DNA of 64,000 nt from Hartmannibacter diazotrophicus (lineage in GTDB: Bacteria > Pseudomonadota > Alphaproteobacteria > Rhizobiales > Pleomorphomonadaceae): the NCBI RefSeq assembly GCF_900231165.1, contig NZ_LT960614.1:3783501-3847500 (forward strand). The letters are read 5' to 3'. Below, piece by piece: positions 45,591 through 54,151 of the stretch (its first letter is position 1; each line of letters starts with the position of its first letter). Under the pieces are notes generated by a model, which did not search any database, had not been told where the DNA came from, and saw only the letters and a program-made list of their open reading frames with translations. The translations under genes and the position numbers were made by a program.

Positions 45591-48349
45591 GCCGCCATTC
45601 CCATATCCTGGCTGGTGAGTTCCTTGAGCGAGGCGATGAGGCCCGGACGGTCGAACTTGGCGACATAATCGTCAAAGCCCGACTGACGGCCGCGCTCGAT
45701 GGCGGCCGGCGTGCACAGCGACGACAGCGCGATGATCGGCGTCTGCTTCATGCGCGGGTCCTTGCGCAGCATCTCGGCCAGATCGAAGCCGTTGACGTCC
45801 GGCATCTCGATGTCGGAGACGATGACGTCGTAGGTCGTCTCGGCAACCTTGCGCAGGGCATCCGTCGCCGAGGCGCAGATGGTCACGTCGAAGCCCGCCG
45901 CCTTCAGCACCGGACCCAGCATGTTGCGGAAGAAGGCGCTGTCGTCGACGAAGAGCAGCTTGCGCGTCAGGCTCGCGTGGGCGAACTCCTTGCGGATGAA
46001 CCAGTCCTCGAAGGCGAGCGGCAGGTAGTAGCCGATGTCGACGACTTCCGTCGCCTTGCCCTTGATGACCGCCGATCCGAGCACGCCCGGAATTTCCGAG
46101 CTGACCTGGATATCCAGGCGCTCCTCGACAATGTCCACGATCTCGTCGACGACGAGGCCCATGGAGCGGCCGGCATCGGAGAAGACCAGCATCGGCTGCG
46201 AGCCTTCGGTGCGATGGCGGACCATGTCGTTCATGCGCACGAGCGGCATCAGCGACCCGCGATACTGGACCAGCTCGCGGCCGTTGGAAGTCTCGATCTT
46301 GTCGATCTCGAACTCTTCCAGACGCGTGACCAGCGACAGCGGCACGGCCTTCGGCTCGGCGGAGCCGGCGCGGAAGAGCAGCATGGAGATGCGCGACTGT
46401 TCGTTGACGGCCTGCACCTTCTCGTGTTCGGCCATCTCGTTGACGTCGGCTGCGACCGTCGAGCCCAGCGCCGAGGCGACGCCGTTCGGATCGATGATCA
46501 TGATCACGCTGCCGTCGCCGAGAATGGTGTTGCCGGAGAACATCGTGATGTCGCGCAGCATCTTGGACATCGGCTTGACGACGATTTCCTCCGTATGGAA
46601 GACGCCGTCGACGACGATGCCGAAGGTCTGGCTGCCCACCTGCATGACGACGATGAAGCCGTCATCGGCCGTGGCGCTGGACGCATCCGAAATCTGCAAG
46701 AGATCGCCGAGGGTGACGAGCGGCAGGAGCTTGTTGCGCAGGCGAAGGACCGGCGTCTCCTTGATGCGCTCGATGCGATGCTCAGAATTCGACTGGACGC
46801 GCACGAGCTCGACCACCGAAAGCTGGGGGATCGCGAAGCGGTCGCCGCAGGCCTCGACGATCAGCGTCGAGACGATCGCCAGCGTCAGCGGGATCTTGAT
46901 GGTGAAGGTGGAGCCCTTGCCCGGCACCGATTTCAGGTCGACGGTGCCGCCGATCAGCTCGATGTTGTTGCGCACCACGTCCATGCCGACGCCGCGGCCG
47001 GAGACGGAGGTGACGGCGGCAGCCGTGGAGAAGCCCGCCGCGAAGATATACCTGTGGATCTGGGCATCCGACATCTTCTCGAGCTCGGCCTCGGTGGCCA
47101 GCCCGTTCTCGACGACCTTCTGCTTGATGCGTTCCACGTTGAGACCGCGACCATCGTCGGAGATCTCGATGATGATGTGGCCGCCCTCATGATAGGCGGA
47201 CAGGCGGACGACGCCCTTGACCGGCTTGCCGGCCTTGCGGCGGCCGTCCTTGGTCTCCAGGCCATGGTCGGCGGAGTTGCGGACCATGTGGGTGAGCGGA
47301 TCCTTGATCAGCTCCAGCACCTGACGGTCGAGTTCCGTCTCGGCGCCGATCATCTCCAGCTCGATCTCCTTGTCGAGTTCCTGGGCAAGGTCGCGCACGA
47401 TGCGCGGCAGCTTCTGCCAGGCGTTGCCGATCGGCTGCATGCGCGTCTTCATGACGCCTTCCTGCAGTTCGGCGGTGACATTGGAGAGGCGCTGCAGCGG
47501 CACCTTGAATTCGCTGTCCTCGTGGCGACGGACGATTTCCAGAAGCTGGTTGCGCGTCAGCACCAGCTCGGAGACCATGGTCATCAGCTGTTCGAGGGTC
47601 TCGACGTTGACGCGGATCGACTGGCTGGAGACGCTGGCCTTCTGCTCGCCGCCCTCGGAATGATGGTCGTCCTCGACCTTGGCCTGCTTGGCAGCCGTGG
47701 CGGCACCGGTGCGGCCCATGCGGCTTTCCAGTTCCGCGGCGACCTTGGCGAAATCGACCGCCTGCGGAACGGGCTCGGCCTCGGCAGGAGCCTCGCTGGC
47801 GATCTCGACCTCGACCTCGGTTTCGCGGAAGGCGCGTTCCAGTTCGTCGAGCGAGACTTCGCCGAGGCGCAGCTCGCGCTCCAGCGTCTGGTCGATCAGG
47901 GTGCCCTTGGTCTCGGCCTTGGCAGCCTTGTCTTCCTTGGCCTTCTTCTTGGTCTCGGCCATGTTGGCGTCGCCCGCCAGCGACATGGCTTCAAGCTGCT
48001 TGATGAGGTCGCTGTCGTCGCCCTGAGGCTCCTCGCCTTCCTTGGCTTCGAGCTCGGCGAGGATTTCCTTGATCCGGTCGATGGTCTGCAGGATGAGGCT
48101 GACCGCCTGGGGCGTTACCGCCGCACCGTCGCGGAACTTGCCCATGAGTGTCTCGGCGGCATGCGCCAGAGCCTCAAGACGGGGCAATCCCAGAAAGCCG
48201 CAGGTTCCCTTGATCGTGTGAACAAGGCGGAAAATGTTGTCGAGGATCCGGGCATTGTTCGGCTCCTGCTCGAACTTGACCAGTTCGACGTCGACAACAT
48301 CAAGACTTTCATTCGTCTCTGTCAGGAATTCCCGCAGCAGATCATCCAT
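45587..48349 (-). CDS. cheA: Hybrid chemotaxis histidine kinase CheA with C-terminal receiver
   Basis: 920 aa. Hpt domain with phospho-His44 in RLVHTIKGTCGFLG, an acidic linker, dimerisation domain, ATPase domain (MVRNSADHGLE, SDDGRGLN, GRGVGMDVV, GKGSTFTI), two CheW-like domains (about 530-640 and 660-775) and a receiver (about 790-910; LLFVDDSAFFRNML, Asp in VSDIEMPD). No separate P2 domain is obvious. ATG 48349 has GGAGAGAG upstream. First gene of cheAWYBR. Confidence 0.96.
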   Translation of the reverse strand: MDDLLREFLTETNESLDVVDVELVKFEQEPNNARILDNIFRLVHTIKGTCGFLGLPRLEALAHAAETLMGKFRDGAAVTPQAVSLILQTIDRIKEILAELEAKEGEEPQGDDSDLIKQLEAMSLAGDANMAETKKKAKEDKAAKAETKGTLIDQTLERELRLGEVSLDELERAFRETEVEVEIASEAPAEAEPVPQAVDFAKVAAELESRMGRTGAATAAKQAKVEDDHHSEGGEQKASVSSQSIRVNVETLEQLMTMVSELVLTRNQLLEIVRRHEDSEFKVPLQRLSNVTAELQEGVMKTRMQPIGNAWQKLPRIVRDLAQELDKEIELEMIGAETELDRQVLELIKDPLTHMVRNSADHGLETKDGRRKAGKPVKGVVRLSAYHEGGHIIIEISDDGRGLNVERIKQKVVENGLATEAELEKMSDAQIHRYIFAAGFSTAAAVTSVSGRGVGMDVVRNNIELIGGTVDLKSVPGKGSTFTIKIPLTLAIVSTLIVEACGDRFAIPQLSVVELVRVQSNSEHRIERIKETPVLRLRNKLLPLVTLGDLLQISDASSATADDGFIVVMQVGSQTFGIVVDGVFHTEEIVVKPMSKMLRDITMFSGNTILGDGSVIMIIDPNGVASALGSTVAADVNEMAEHEKVQAVNEQSRISMLLFRAGSAEPKAVPLSLVTRLEEFEIDKIETSNGRELVQYRGSLMPLVRMNDMVRHRTEGSQPMLVFSDAGRSMGLVVDEIVDIVEERLDIQVSSEIPGVLGSAVIKGKATEVVDIGYYLPLAFEDWFIRKEFAHASLTRKLLFVDDSAFFRNMLGPVLKAAGFDVTICASATDALRKVAETTYDVIVSDIEMPDVNGFDLAEMLRKDPRMKQTPIIALSSLCTPAAIERGRQSGFDDYVAKFDRPGLIASLKELTSQDMGMAA

Positions 48350-48727
48350 TTGTACTCTCTCCGGACAATCCGGGCAGTCGAGCTCGACCACACGGCAAAC
48401 TGAGAACCGGTTACTTCAATGTCGGAGAGTGTCGGATCAAACGGTTAAGATTGACTGAAACGAATAGGCCAAAAACTTCAGCCCTATTTCTAGAAACTAG
48501 ATAGCAATACTTTGTTTATATTTACAAAGAATTCACAATTGCCGCCGTGCGACGCGGGTCTATCGCAGCACATTTCCGGCGGCTTTCCGCGCGCAGGACG
48601 GCGCCGCCTGCAAGGATGCAGGCAGGCCGGAAAGTCCTCAAGCCACTGCAGCAGCCCGAGGACCCCACCCGATGCGGTCCCGATAAGCAGGAATACCGAG
48701 GACCGGGACTTGTCCCCGGTCGCGCGG
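48350..48727. other. Intergenic region chpT / cheA
   Basis: 378 bp. The part next to cheA (48420-48540) is AT-rich and should hold the cheA promoter; it has a TTAACC half-site (minus strand, near 48444-48449) and an inverted repeat CTTTGT/ACAAAG (48510-48529). A hairpin GACCGGG/CCCGGTC (48701-48721) follows the chpT stop without a T-run. Confidence 0.45.
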
Positions 48728-49408
48728 TCAGCCTTCAGCCGAGGCTTTCTGCTCGGCGGTCGCGCTGGCAACCGGCGTCGCCTCGAAGATGACGCAGTCG
48801 TCGATCTTCTCGATCGTGACGGCCATGCCGGCATCGCGCGCCAGCATTCCGGCATAGAAGGGCTGGATCGCCTGCGCATCGACATTCTCGCCGGGAATAC
48901 CGGCAAGCAGGTCGACCACATGCGGCGGAATGCGCGCGGCCATGCCCTTGGCCTCGATCTTCTGCGACGGACAGGGCGCGTCGCCCGTCAGCGTGACCGT
49001 GATCGATCCGCCGCGCGGAATGGCGTGCAGCGAGCACAGAAGCAGGTTGAGAAGCAGCTTGACCTGGTTCTTCGGCAGGAGAAGGCGCGGCGCGTTCCAG
49101 ATGAGTTCCGGCTTCTCGCTCTCCATGAAGCCGCGCGCGACCTTTTCCGCGTCGCCGAGGTCGACTTCCGCCCCCGCCGATCCGGCCGCCCCGAAGGCAA
49201 GGCGGGCGAACTGCAGCTTGGCCGACGCCGTCCGGGCGCTCTTGCGGATGAGATCGAAGGCGAAGGCCTTCATGTCCTCGTTGTTCTCTTCGTCGAGAAC
49301 TTCAAGACCGTTGGTGATCGCGCCGACCGGGCTGATGATATCGTGACAGACCCGCGAACACATGAGCGCGGCGAAATCGAGTGTTTCGATATCGGGTTCT
49401 TTGGACAT
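48728..49408 (-). CDS. chpT: Histidine phosphotransferase ChpT
   Basis: 226 aa. LDFAALMCSRVCHDIISPVGAITNGLEVLDEE is the diagnostic ChpT helix, with phospho-His22 in CHDIISP; the C-terminal part is a degenerate ATPase-like fold. ChpT relays phosphate from CckA to CtrA and CpdR. It lies upstream of cheA on the same strand; ctrA is 13 kb away. Essential in Caulobacter and Brucella. Confidence 0.96.
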   Translation of the reverse strand: MSKEPDIETLDFAALMCSRVCHDIISPVGAITNGLEVLDEENNEDMKAFAFDLIRKSARTASAKLQFARLAFGAAGSAGAEVDLGDAEKVARGFMESEKPELIWNAPRLLLPKNQVKLLLNLLLCSLHAIPRGGSITVTLTGDAPCPSQKIEAKGMAARIPPHVVDLLAGIPGENVDAQAIQPFYAGMLARDAGMAVTIEKIDDCVIFEATPVASATAEQKASAEG

Positions 49409-49578
49409 GGAACACCCCGCTTCCGACCGGGTTGACCAAAGCCTCGAAGGTCTGCCCCGAATCGCCAGAAATCCTGCGAATGGCCGTCTGGATACACGTC
49501 CCCAACAGCGATGCCAACCCGTCGCGGGCGCGAACGCGGTACGCAGGAACGAACCGCCCCGATATCCGGTATCAGATA

Positions 49579-50094
49579 TCAGGGAGACAATGTTGTTCTG
49601 ACGTCAGGCCATTGCCGGTCGGCCATTTCTATCAGGCTTTCCGGATCCCGCAACCAGACCTGCCGCTGGACGTCCGTCGCAAAGAGAAAAAGCCGCCCGT
49701 CCCTGACGACGAAAATCCGGGGGTCTCCCGGGACCGGCAGTCCGCGCGAGATCGACAGGGCCGAATAGCCCCCATAGGCCGGCTGATAGACCTGCGGATG
49801 GGCGACGAAGGCCTGCTGGTTGCCCTCGTTGTCGAAGCGCCAGAAGACATTGCCCTGGAAGATTTCCCGTTCCTTGCGGCCGCGCACCGGTTTGCCGACG
49901 ATGAAATAGGCGACCGGATCGTAGCCTTCGATGGCAAGGCCCGTGTAGGGATCGTGGACGATCCTGTCGCTGAGCGCGAAGGCCGGCAGCGCGGCGATGA
50001 AGGACATCGCGGCGGCAAGCAGCCACGGCAGACGCGCGCAACGATGACGCTCCCCCGCCGGTCGTCTCTTCCTCGGCCGCATTGTTGCTGTCAT
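49579..50094 (-). CDS. Secreted YHS-domain protein
   Basis: 171 aa from ATG 50094, which has GAGG 7 nt upstream. Basic N terminus (RPRKRR) and signal peptide LPWLLAAAMSFIAALPAFA. YHS-type domain: GYDPVAYFIVGKPVRGRKEREIFQGN, FWRFDNEGNQQAFVAHPQVYQPAYGGY. Family members may bind metal or heme in the periplasm; function unknown. Divergent from eipA. Confidence 0.85.
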   Translation of the reverse strand: MTATMRPRKRRPAGERHRCARLPWLLAAAMSFIAALPAFALSDRIVHDPYTGLAIEGYDPVAYFIVGKPVRGRKEREIFQGNVFWRFDNEGNQQAFVAHPQVYQPAYGGYSALSISRGLPVPGDPRIFVVRDGRLFLFATDVQRQVWLRDPESLIEMADRQWPDVRTTLSP

Positions 50095-50254
50095 CCCCGG
50101 CCCTCTTTGTGCTCCGCCCCTGTGCGCCGTCTGCCCACCGCTCGCCCATGGTCTCGCGGGCAAGGTCCATGTCACCGTCACGAAAGCAGAAAGTCGCAAA
50201 GGAAACGTCAAGCCGGGCACACGCATGACACGATTTTGAACGGCGGAAATGGTC

Positions 50255-50277
50255 ATGGTTAAGGCTTTGTAAACCAT
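50255..50277. promoter_or_regulatory. CtrA-like box upstream of eipA
   Basis: ATGGTTAA (50255-50262), 7 bp, TAAACCAT (50270-50277). It reads as TTAA-N7-TAAA (one mismatch from TTAA-N7-TTAA) and also as a dyad of TTAACCAT half-sites. It ends 60 bp before the eipA ATG. Confidence 0.7.
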
Positions 50278-50337
50278 CCGTGCGCTCTTGCTTGGTCCAC
50301 GTGTCGCGTTTGTTCCAGGACGGAAAGGATCGATGTC

Positions 50338-50985
50338 ATGACAATCAGCCCCCGAATGTCAGACGGCGCGGGAACAAGACACCTCTCGCCAGCAAGCCCG
50401 CGACGGCATGCCCTTGCCGCATGGGCCCTCCTGTGCGCGATCCTGCCGGCGCTGGTGCTTGCCCTGCCCTCCACCGCCCGCGCCCAGCAGGCCGGAAGCA
50501 ACACCGGCTATTCGCAGGAAGAGTTGGTCAACGCCGGCAACGAGTTCTTCGGGCAGATCTCGGCGGGCCTTGCCAGCGTCATCGAACGGGCCGTCTCCAA
50601 CTACGGCCAGCCGAACGGCTACATCCTCGGCCAGGAGGCGACCGGAGCCATCTTCGGCGGCCTGCGCTACGGCGAGGGCACGCTCTTCACCCGCAACGCC
50701 GGCAACCTCAAGGTCTACTGGCAGGGTCCGACCTTCGGCTTCGACCTTGGCGCCGACGGCGCGCGCACGATGATGCTCGTCTACAACCTGCCGGCCGTGA
50801 ATTCGATCTACCAGCGCTTCGGCGGCGTCGACGGCTCGGCCTATCTGGTCGGCGGCTTCGGCATGACGGTGCTGCGCTCCGGCGGGATCACCCTCGTCCC
50901 GGTCCGCTCGGGCATCGGCGGCCGGCTCGGCATCAACGTCGGTTATCTGAAGTTCACGCCGCAGCCGACCTGGAACCCCTTCTGA
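50338..50985 (+). CDS. eipA: Periplasmic envelope integrity protein EipA (DUF1134)
   Basis: 215 aa. Signal peptide (ALAAWALLCAILPALVLALPSTARA, cut before QQA), then the DUF1134 domain: YSQEELVNAGNEFFG, ETATGAIFGGLRYGEG-like stretch at about 100-115, GFDLGADGARTMMLVYNL, NVGYLKFTPQPTWNPF at the C terminus. In Brucella abortus EipA is a CtrA-activated periplasmic protein needed for envelope stress resistance. Here a CtrA-like box lies just upstream. AGGA 8 nt before ATG. Confidence 0.93.
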   Translation: MTISPRMSDGAGTRHLSPASPRRHALAAWALLCAILPALVLALPSTARAQQAGSNTGYSQEELVNAGNEFFGQISAGLASVIERAVSNYGQPNGYILGQEATGAIFGGLRYGEGTLFTRNAGNLKVYWQGPTFGFDLGADGARTMMLVYNLPAVNSIYQRFGGVDGSAYLVGGFGMTVLRSGGITLVPVRSGIGGRLGINVGYLKFTPQPTWNPF

Positions 50986-51094
50986 TCAGCCTTGCCGCCG
51001 GCGTAATTTGCGGGCCCAATGGCCGCACTGGGAATCGGCCCGGACGGCCCCCTTCGGGGCCGCCGTCCACGGTTTCGGCCGGTTGGGGCATGCG

Positions 51095-51916
51095 ATGATC
51101 GAACAGGCCATGTATTTCGCGCTGGGCGTCCTGACCACCGGCATCGTCACGTTGCTGGTCGCCCCCGCGCTTGCCCACAGGGCCCGGCGCCTCGCGATAC
51201 GCGACGCCCTCGCCCGCCTGCCCATGACCCTTGAGGAAATAGCCGCCCAGAAGGACGCCATCCGCGCCGAATACGCGGCCAAGACCTCCGCGCTGGAGCG
51301 CCGCACCAGCGAAGCCGAGGATGCGCTGGCGATCGCCCGCCTCAGAATCCACGAGCTGGAAAACGACAACCTCGCCCTGCAGGCGAGCAGCAACGACTTC
51401 GACATCCAGATCGAGGAAGAGCAGGAGCGCGAGGGCCATCTGCGCCAGATCCTCGCCGAACGCGAGGCGGCCCTCCTGTCGGAACGGGCGCATTCTGCGG
51501 AGCTGCAAGGCCGCATCGCCCAATTGCTCGGCCGCCTGCCCCCCGAACCCGGCGCCGAAAAACGTTCAGTTCAGGCTGCGGCAGCGGACGAACCATCGCG
51601 ATCGCCACTGCCGCGCGCGGCCGAAATGGCCGCCAGGATCGCGGTGCCCCCACCACCGGCTTCGCAGCCGCCTCTTCCAGAGCCATCCGGAACGAAAACG
51701 GCCGGCGAGCCCGCCTCCCCCAATCCCGCGACGGCACAGCCGGGCAGTTCGCCGACGGACCTGCCGCTCCGGATCACGGAACTGATCGGCGAGGACATCC
51801 CCACCGAGACGGTCGTGCAGATCGTGCGGACCGGCGACAAGCGGATTACCGCCCTCGGCAGGAAATTGCGGGAAAGGCGCGACTTGCAGGGAAAACCGCG
51901 CGACGACGACGAATAG
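51095..51916 (+). CDS. Membrane-anchored coiled-coil protein, function unknown
   Basis: 273 aa from ATG 51095. One N-terminal TM helix (about residues 4-24), a basic stretch, then a long coiled coil (about 45-160, EIAAQKDAIRAEYAAKTSALERRTSEAEDA...) and a Pro/Ala-rich low-complexity segment before a short C-terminal helix region (LRITELIGEDIPTETVVQIV). The layout resembles a family I have seen as hypothetical membrane proteins in Rhizobiales. Convergent with the GntR gene. Confidence 0.72.
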   Translation: MIEQAMYFALGVLTTGIVTLLVAPALAHRARRLAIRDALARLPMTLEEIAAQKDAIRAEYAAKTSALERRTSEAEDALAIARLRIHELENDNLALQASSNDFDIQIEEEQEREGHLRQILAEREAALLSERAHSAELQGRIAQLLGRLPPEPGAEKRSVQAAAADEPSRSPLPRAAEMAARIAVPPPPASQPPLPEPSGTKTAGEPASPNPATAQPGSSPTDLPLRITELIGEDIPTETVVQIVRTGDKRITALGRKLRERRDLQGKPRDDDE

Positions 51917-51936
51917 GCGCGAGACGCCCAGCCGCC

Positions 51937-52764
51937 TCAGGCAGACTTTGCCCCGGCAGTCTCAAGGTCGGTGCCGAGGGCTTCGGCAAGGCTGGCCGTT
52001 GCCTGGCGCGGGCCGCTGAGATCGAGCCCTTCCAGCGTGTCGACCAGATGCTCGCGCATCAGGCGGGAGGCCTCCTCGCCTTTTCCCTCGGCCAGGAGGT
52101 CGACCAGAATCCGGTGGCTTTCGCAGGCGCAGGTCGCCTGGCGGCGGCGCCAGTAGAGCGCCACGATCAGCGACGAGCGGGACACCAATTCGCGCACGAA
52201 ACCGGCCAGCGTCGCCTGCCCGGCCATGCCGGCGACCAGCACGTGAAAGCGGCCCGACAGCAGGATCGCGGTTCCCTGCTGCTCGTCATGCACGGCGGCT
52301 TCCTCGGCCTCCAGGTGCCGGCGCAGCAGCGCGATATCCTTCTTCGAGACATGCCCGGCCGCCGCGTGGGTCAGGTGCGGCTCGATCAGCAGCCGGGCCT
52401 CGAACACCTCCCGCGCCTCGACGACGCCGGGACTGGCCACGAAGGCCCCGCGGTTGGGTTCCAAAACGATGACGCCGTCGCGCGACAGGCCCTCCAGCGC
52501 CGAACGCACGATCGTCCGGCTCGCACCGTAGATGCTGCCGATATCGTCTTCGGGCAGGCGCATGGACGGCGCCAGGCGGCCGGCGAGGATCGCCTCCAGC
52601 AGCGCGGCGTAGATCGTTCGCGCCCGGGCGCTGCGAAGACCCGCACCGCCGAAGCCGCCGAACTCAGCCTGAATTCTTTCGGAAGGCTGCGATGCCGTCT
52701 TGCCCTTGGCCACTGGCGCCCCCCTTGCTGCAAGGCCCGCCTGCGCGCGCCGCTCGATGGTCAT
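51937..52764 (-). CDS. GntR-family regulator (FadR/FCD subgroup)
   Basis: 275 aa. Winged helix at about residues 45-110 (ALLEAILAGRLAPSMRLPEDDIGSIYGASRTIVRSALEGLSRDG) and an FCD effector domain (EVFEARLLIEPHLTHAAAG). GGAG 5 nt before ATG 52764. Divergent from the ABC operon, with a GntR-type palindrome between them; likely represses itself and the operon until a substrate-derived ligand binds. Confidence 0.9.
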   Translation of the reverse strand: MTIERRAQAGLAARGAPVAKGKTASQPSERIQAEFGGFGGAGLRSARARTIYAALLEAILAGRLAPSMRLPEDDIGSIYGASRTIVRSALEGLSRDGVIVLEPNRGAFVASPGVVEAREVFEARLLIEPHLTHAAAGHVSKKDIALLRRHLEAEEAAVHDEQQGTAILLSGRFHVLVAGMAGQATLAGFVRELVSRSSLIVALYWRRRQATCACESHRILVDLLAEGKGEEASRLMREHLVDTLEGLDLSGPRQATASLAEALGTDLETAGAKSA

Positions 52765-52814
52765 GATATCTCCGGCTAGGATAAGGCCGAGCGGAAGGCG
52801 ACCGCAAATCCAGA

Positions 52815-52824
52815 TTGTATACAA
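52815..52824. promoter_or_regulatory. GntR/FCD operator palindrome
   Basis: Perfect 10-bp palindrome TTGTATACAA, 51 bp upstream of the gntR ATG and in the divergent promoter region. FCD-type GntR proteins typically bind TNGTATACNA-like sites. Confidence 0.72.
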
Positions 52825-53056
52825 AACAGCGATTTGATTGTGTGCATTTGCCTTGAAATGCGGCAAATCCGGCGCCCGCATCGCGGCGCGGCTTGCATCA
52901 AGACCGGCACCTGGAACGATAACATACTGTAAAACGGCGCAAAAGCGCTCTCGATCAGCATTTGGCATATCACTTGCGAACGATGACCGGACCATTGTTT
53001 CGGGACATGAAATCGGCCTGAAACCGGAGATCGATCTGCAGATTGGAGATCATGCC

Positions 53057-54061
53057 ATGTCGCGCGGCGCGGATCTGGAACTTGCCAGTGTCACCAAGAG
53101 CTACAGCGGCACTGTCGCGGTCGACAACATCTCCATCAAGATACCGGCGGGCACCTATTGCTGCCTTCTCGGCCCCTCCGGCTGCGGTAAGAGTTCCACG
53201 CTGCGCATGATCGCGGGCCACGAGGACATTTCCGACGGCGACATCGTCATCGGCCCGCGCGTCGTCAACGGCGAGCCCCCGGTCAAGCGCGGCACCGCGA
53301 TGATGTTCCAGAGCTACGCGCTGTTTCCGCACCTGTCGGTCCGCGACAATGTCGCCTTCTCGCTGAAGATGCGCGGCCAGGACAAGGCGAGCCGCCATGC
53401 CCGCGCCGACGAGATGCTGGAACTGGTCGCCATGACGCCCTACGCCGACCGCCTGCCCTCGCAGCTCTCGGGCGGCCAGCAGCAGCGCGTCGCCCTCGCC
53501 CGTTCCCTCGTCACCGACCCGGTGATCCTGCTTCTCGACGAGCCGCTGTCGGCCCTCGACCCCTTCCTGCGCATCAAGATGCGAGCCGAACTGAAGCGCT
53601 TCCAGCGCGAGCTTGGCATCACCTTCATTCACGTGACCCACGGCCAGGAAGAGGCCATGGCCCTCGCCGACCTCGTCGTCGTCATGAACAACGGCAAGAT
53701 CGAGCAGGCCGGCACGCCGCAGGAGATCTTCGACAGGCCTGCGACCGAGTTCGTCGCCCGCTTCATGGGCGGCCACAACATCATCGAGGTCGACGAAACC
53801 CGCGTCACGGTGCGCGCCGACAAGGTGTCGCTGGCCGCCGATCCGGAGACGCTGACCACGGCCTACAAGCGCACCGGCACGGTGACCGGCGTCGAATACC
53901 AGGGCTACACGGTCGTCGTGACGCTCGAGGGCGAGGGCCAGCAGGAGCTCATGGCCATCGTTCCCGAACGCACCTTCTTTGCCGCGCCGGTGGAAACCGG
54001 CCACCAGGCCACGATCGGCTGGGACACGGGCGACGCCCATCGCCTCGCCCCCTCCACCTGA
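53057..54061 (+). CDS. ABC transporter ATPase (PotA/opine-spermidine type)
   Basis: 334 aa. Walker A GPSGCGKSS, Q-loop MFQSYALFPHLSVRDN, signature LSGGQQQRVALARSL, Walker B VILLLDEPLSALD, switch THGQEEAMAL; C-terminal TOBE domain (~250-334). GGAG 8 nt before ATG 53057. First gene of the importer operon (ATPase, binding protein, two permeases) plus two enzymes. Confidence 0.94.
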   Translation: MSRGADLELASVTKSYSGTVAVDNISIKIPAGTYCCLLGPSGCGKSSTLRMIAGHEDISDGDIVIGPRVVNGEPPVKRGTAMMFQSYALFPHLSVRDNVAFSLKMRGQDKASRHARADEMLELVAMTPYADRLPSQLSGGQQQRVALARSLVTDPVILLLDEPLSALDPFLRIKMRAELKRFQRELGITFIHVTHGQEEAMALADLVVVMNNGKIEQAGTPQEIFDRPATEFVARFMGGHNIIEVDETRVTVRADKVSLAADPETLTTAYKRTGTVTGVEYQGYTVVVTLEGEGQQELMAIVPERTFFAAPVETGHQATIGWDTGDAHRLAPST

Positions 54062-54151
54062 TCGGACAGAGCAACATTCGGCGCGCGCCGCGCCGTCTGT
54101 CTTCGCCGCATGCCGGCGGAACACACCAAACCAAACAGGGGATCTGACGAC

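Noticed and set aside
45977-48403. Long plus-strand frame antisense to cheA
   Set aside because: Asp/His/Leu-rich composition typical of an antisense shadow; cheA is certain.
48701-48721. chpT terminator
   Set aside because: The GACCGGG/CCCGGTC hairpin has no T-run on the minus strand, so it is not listed as a terminator.
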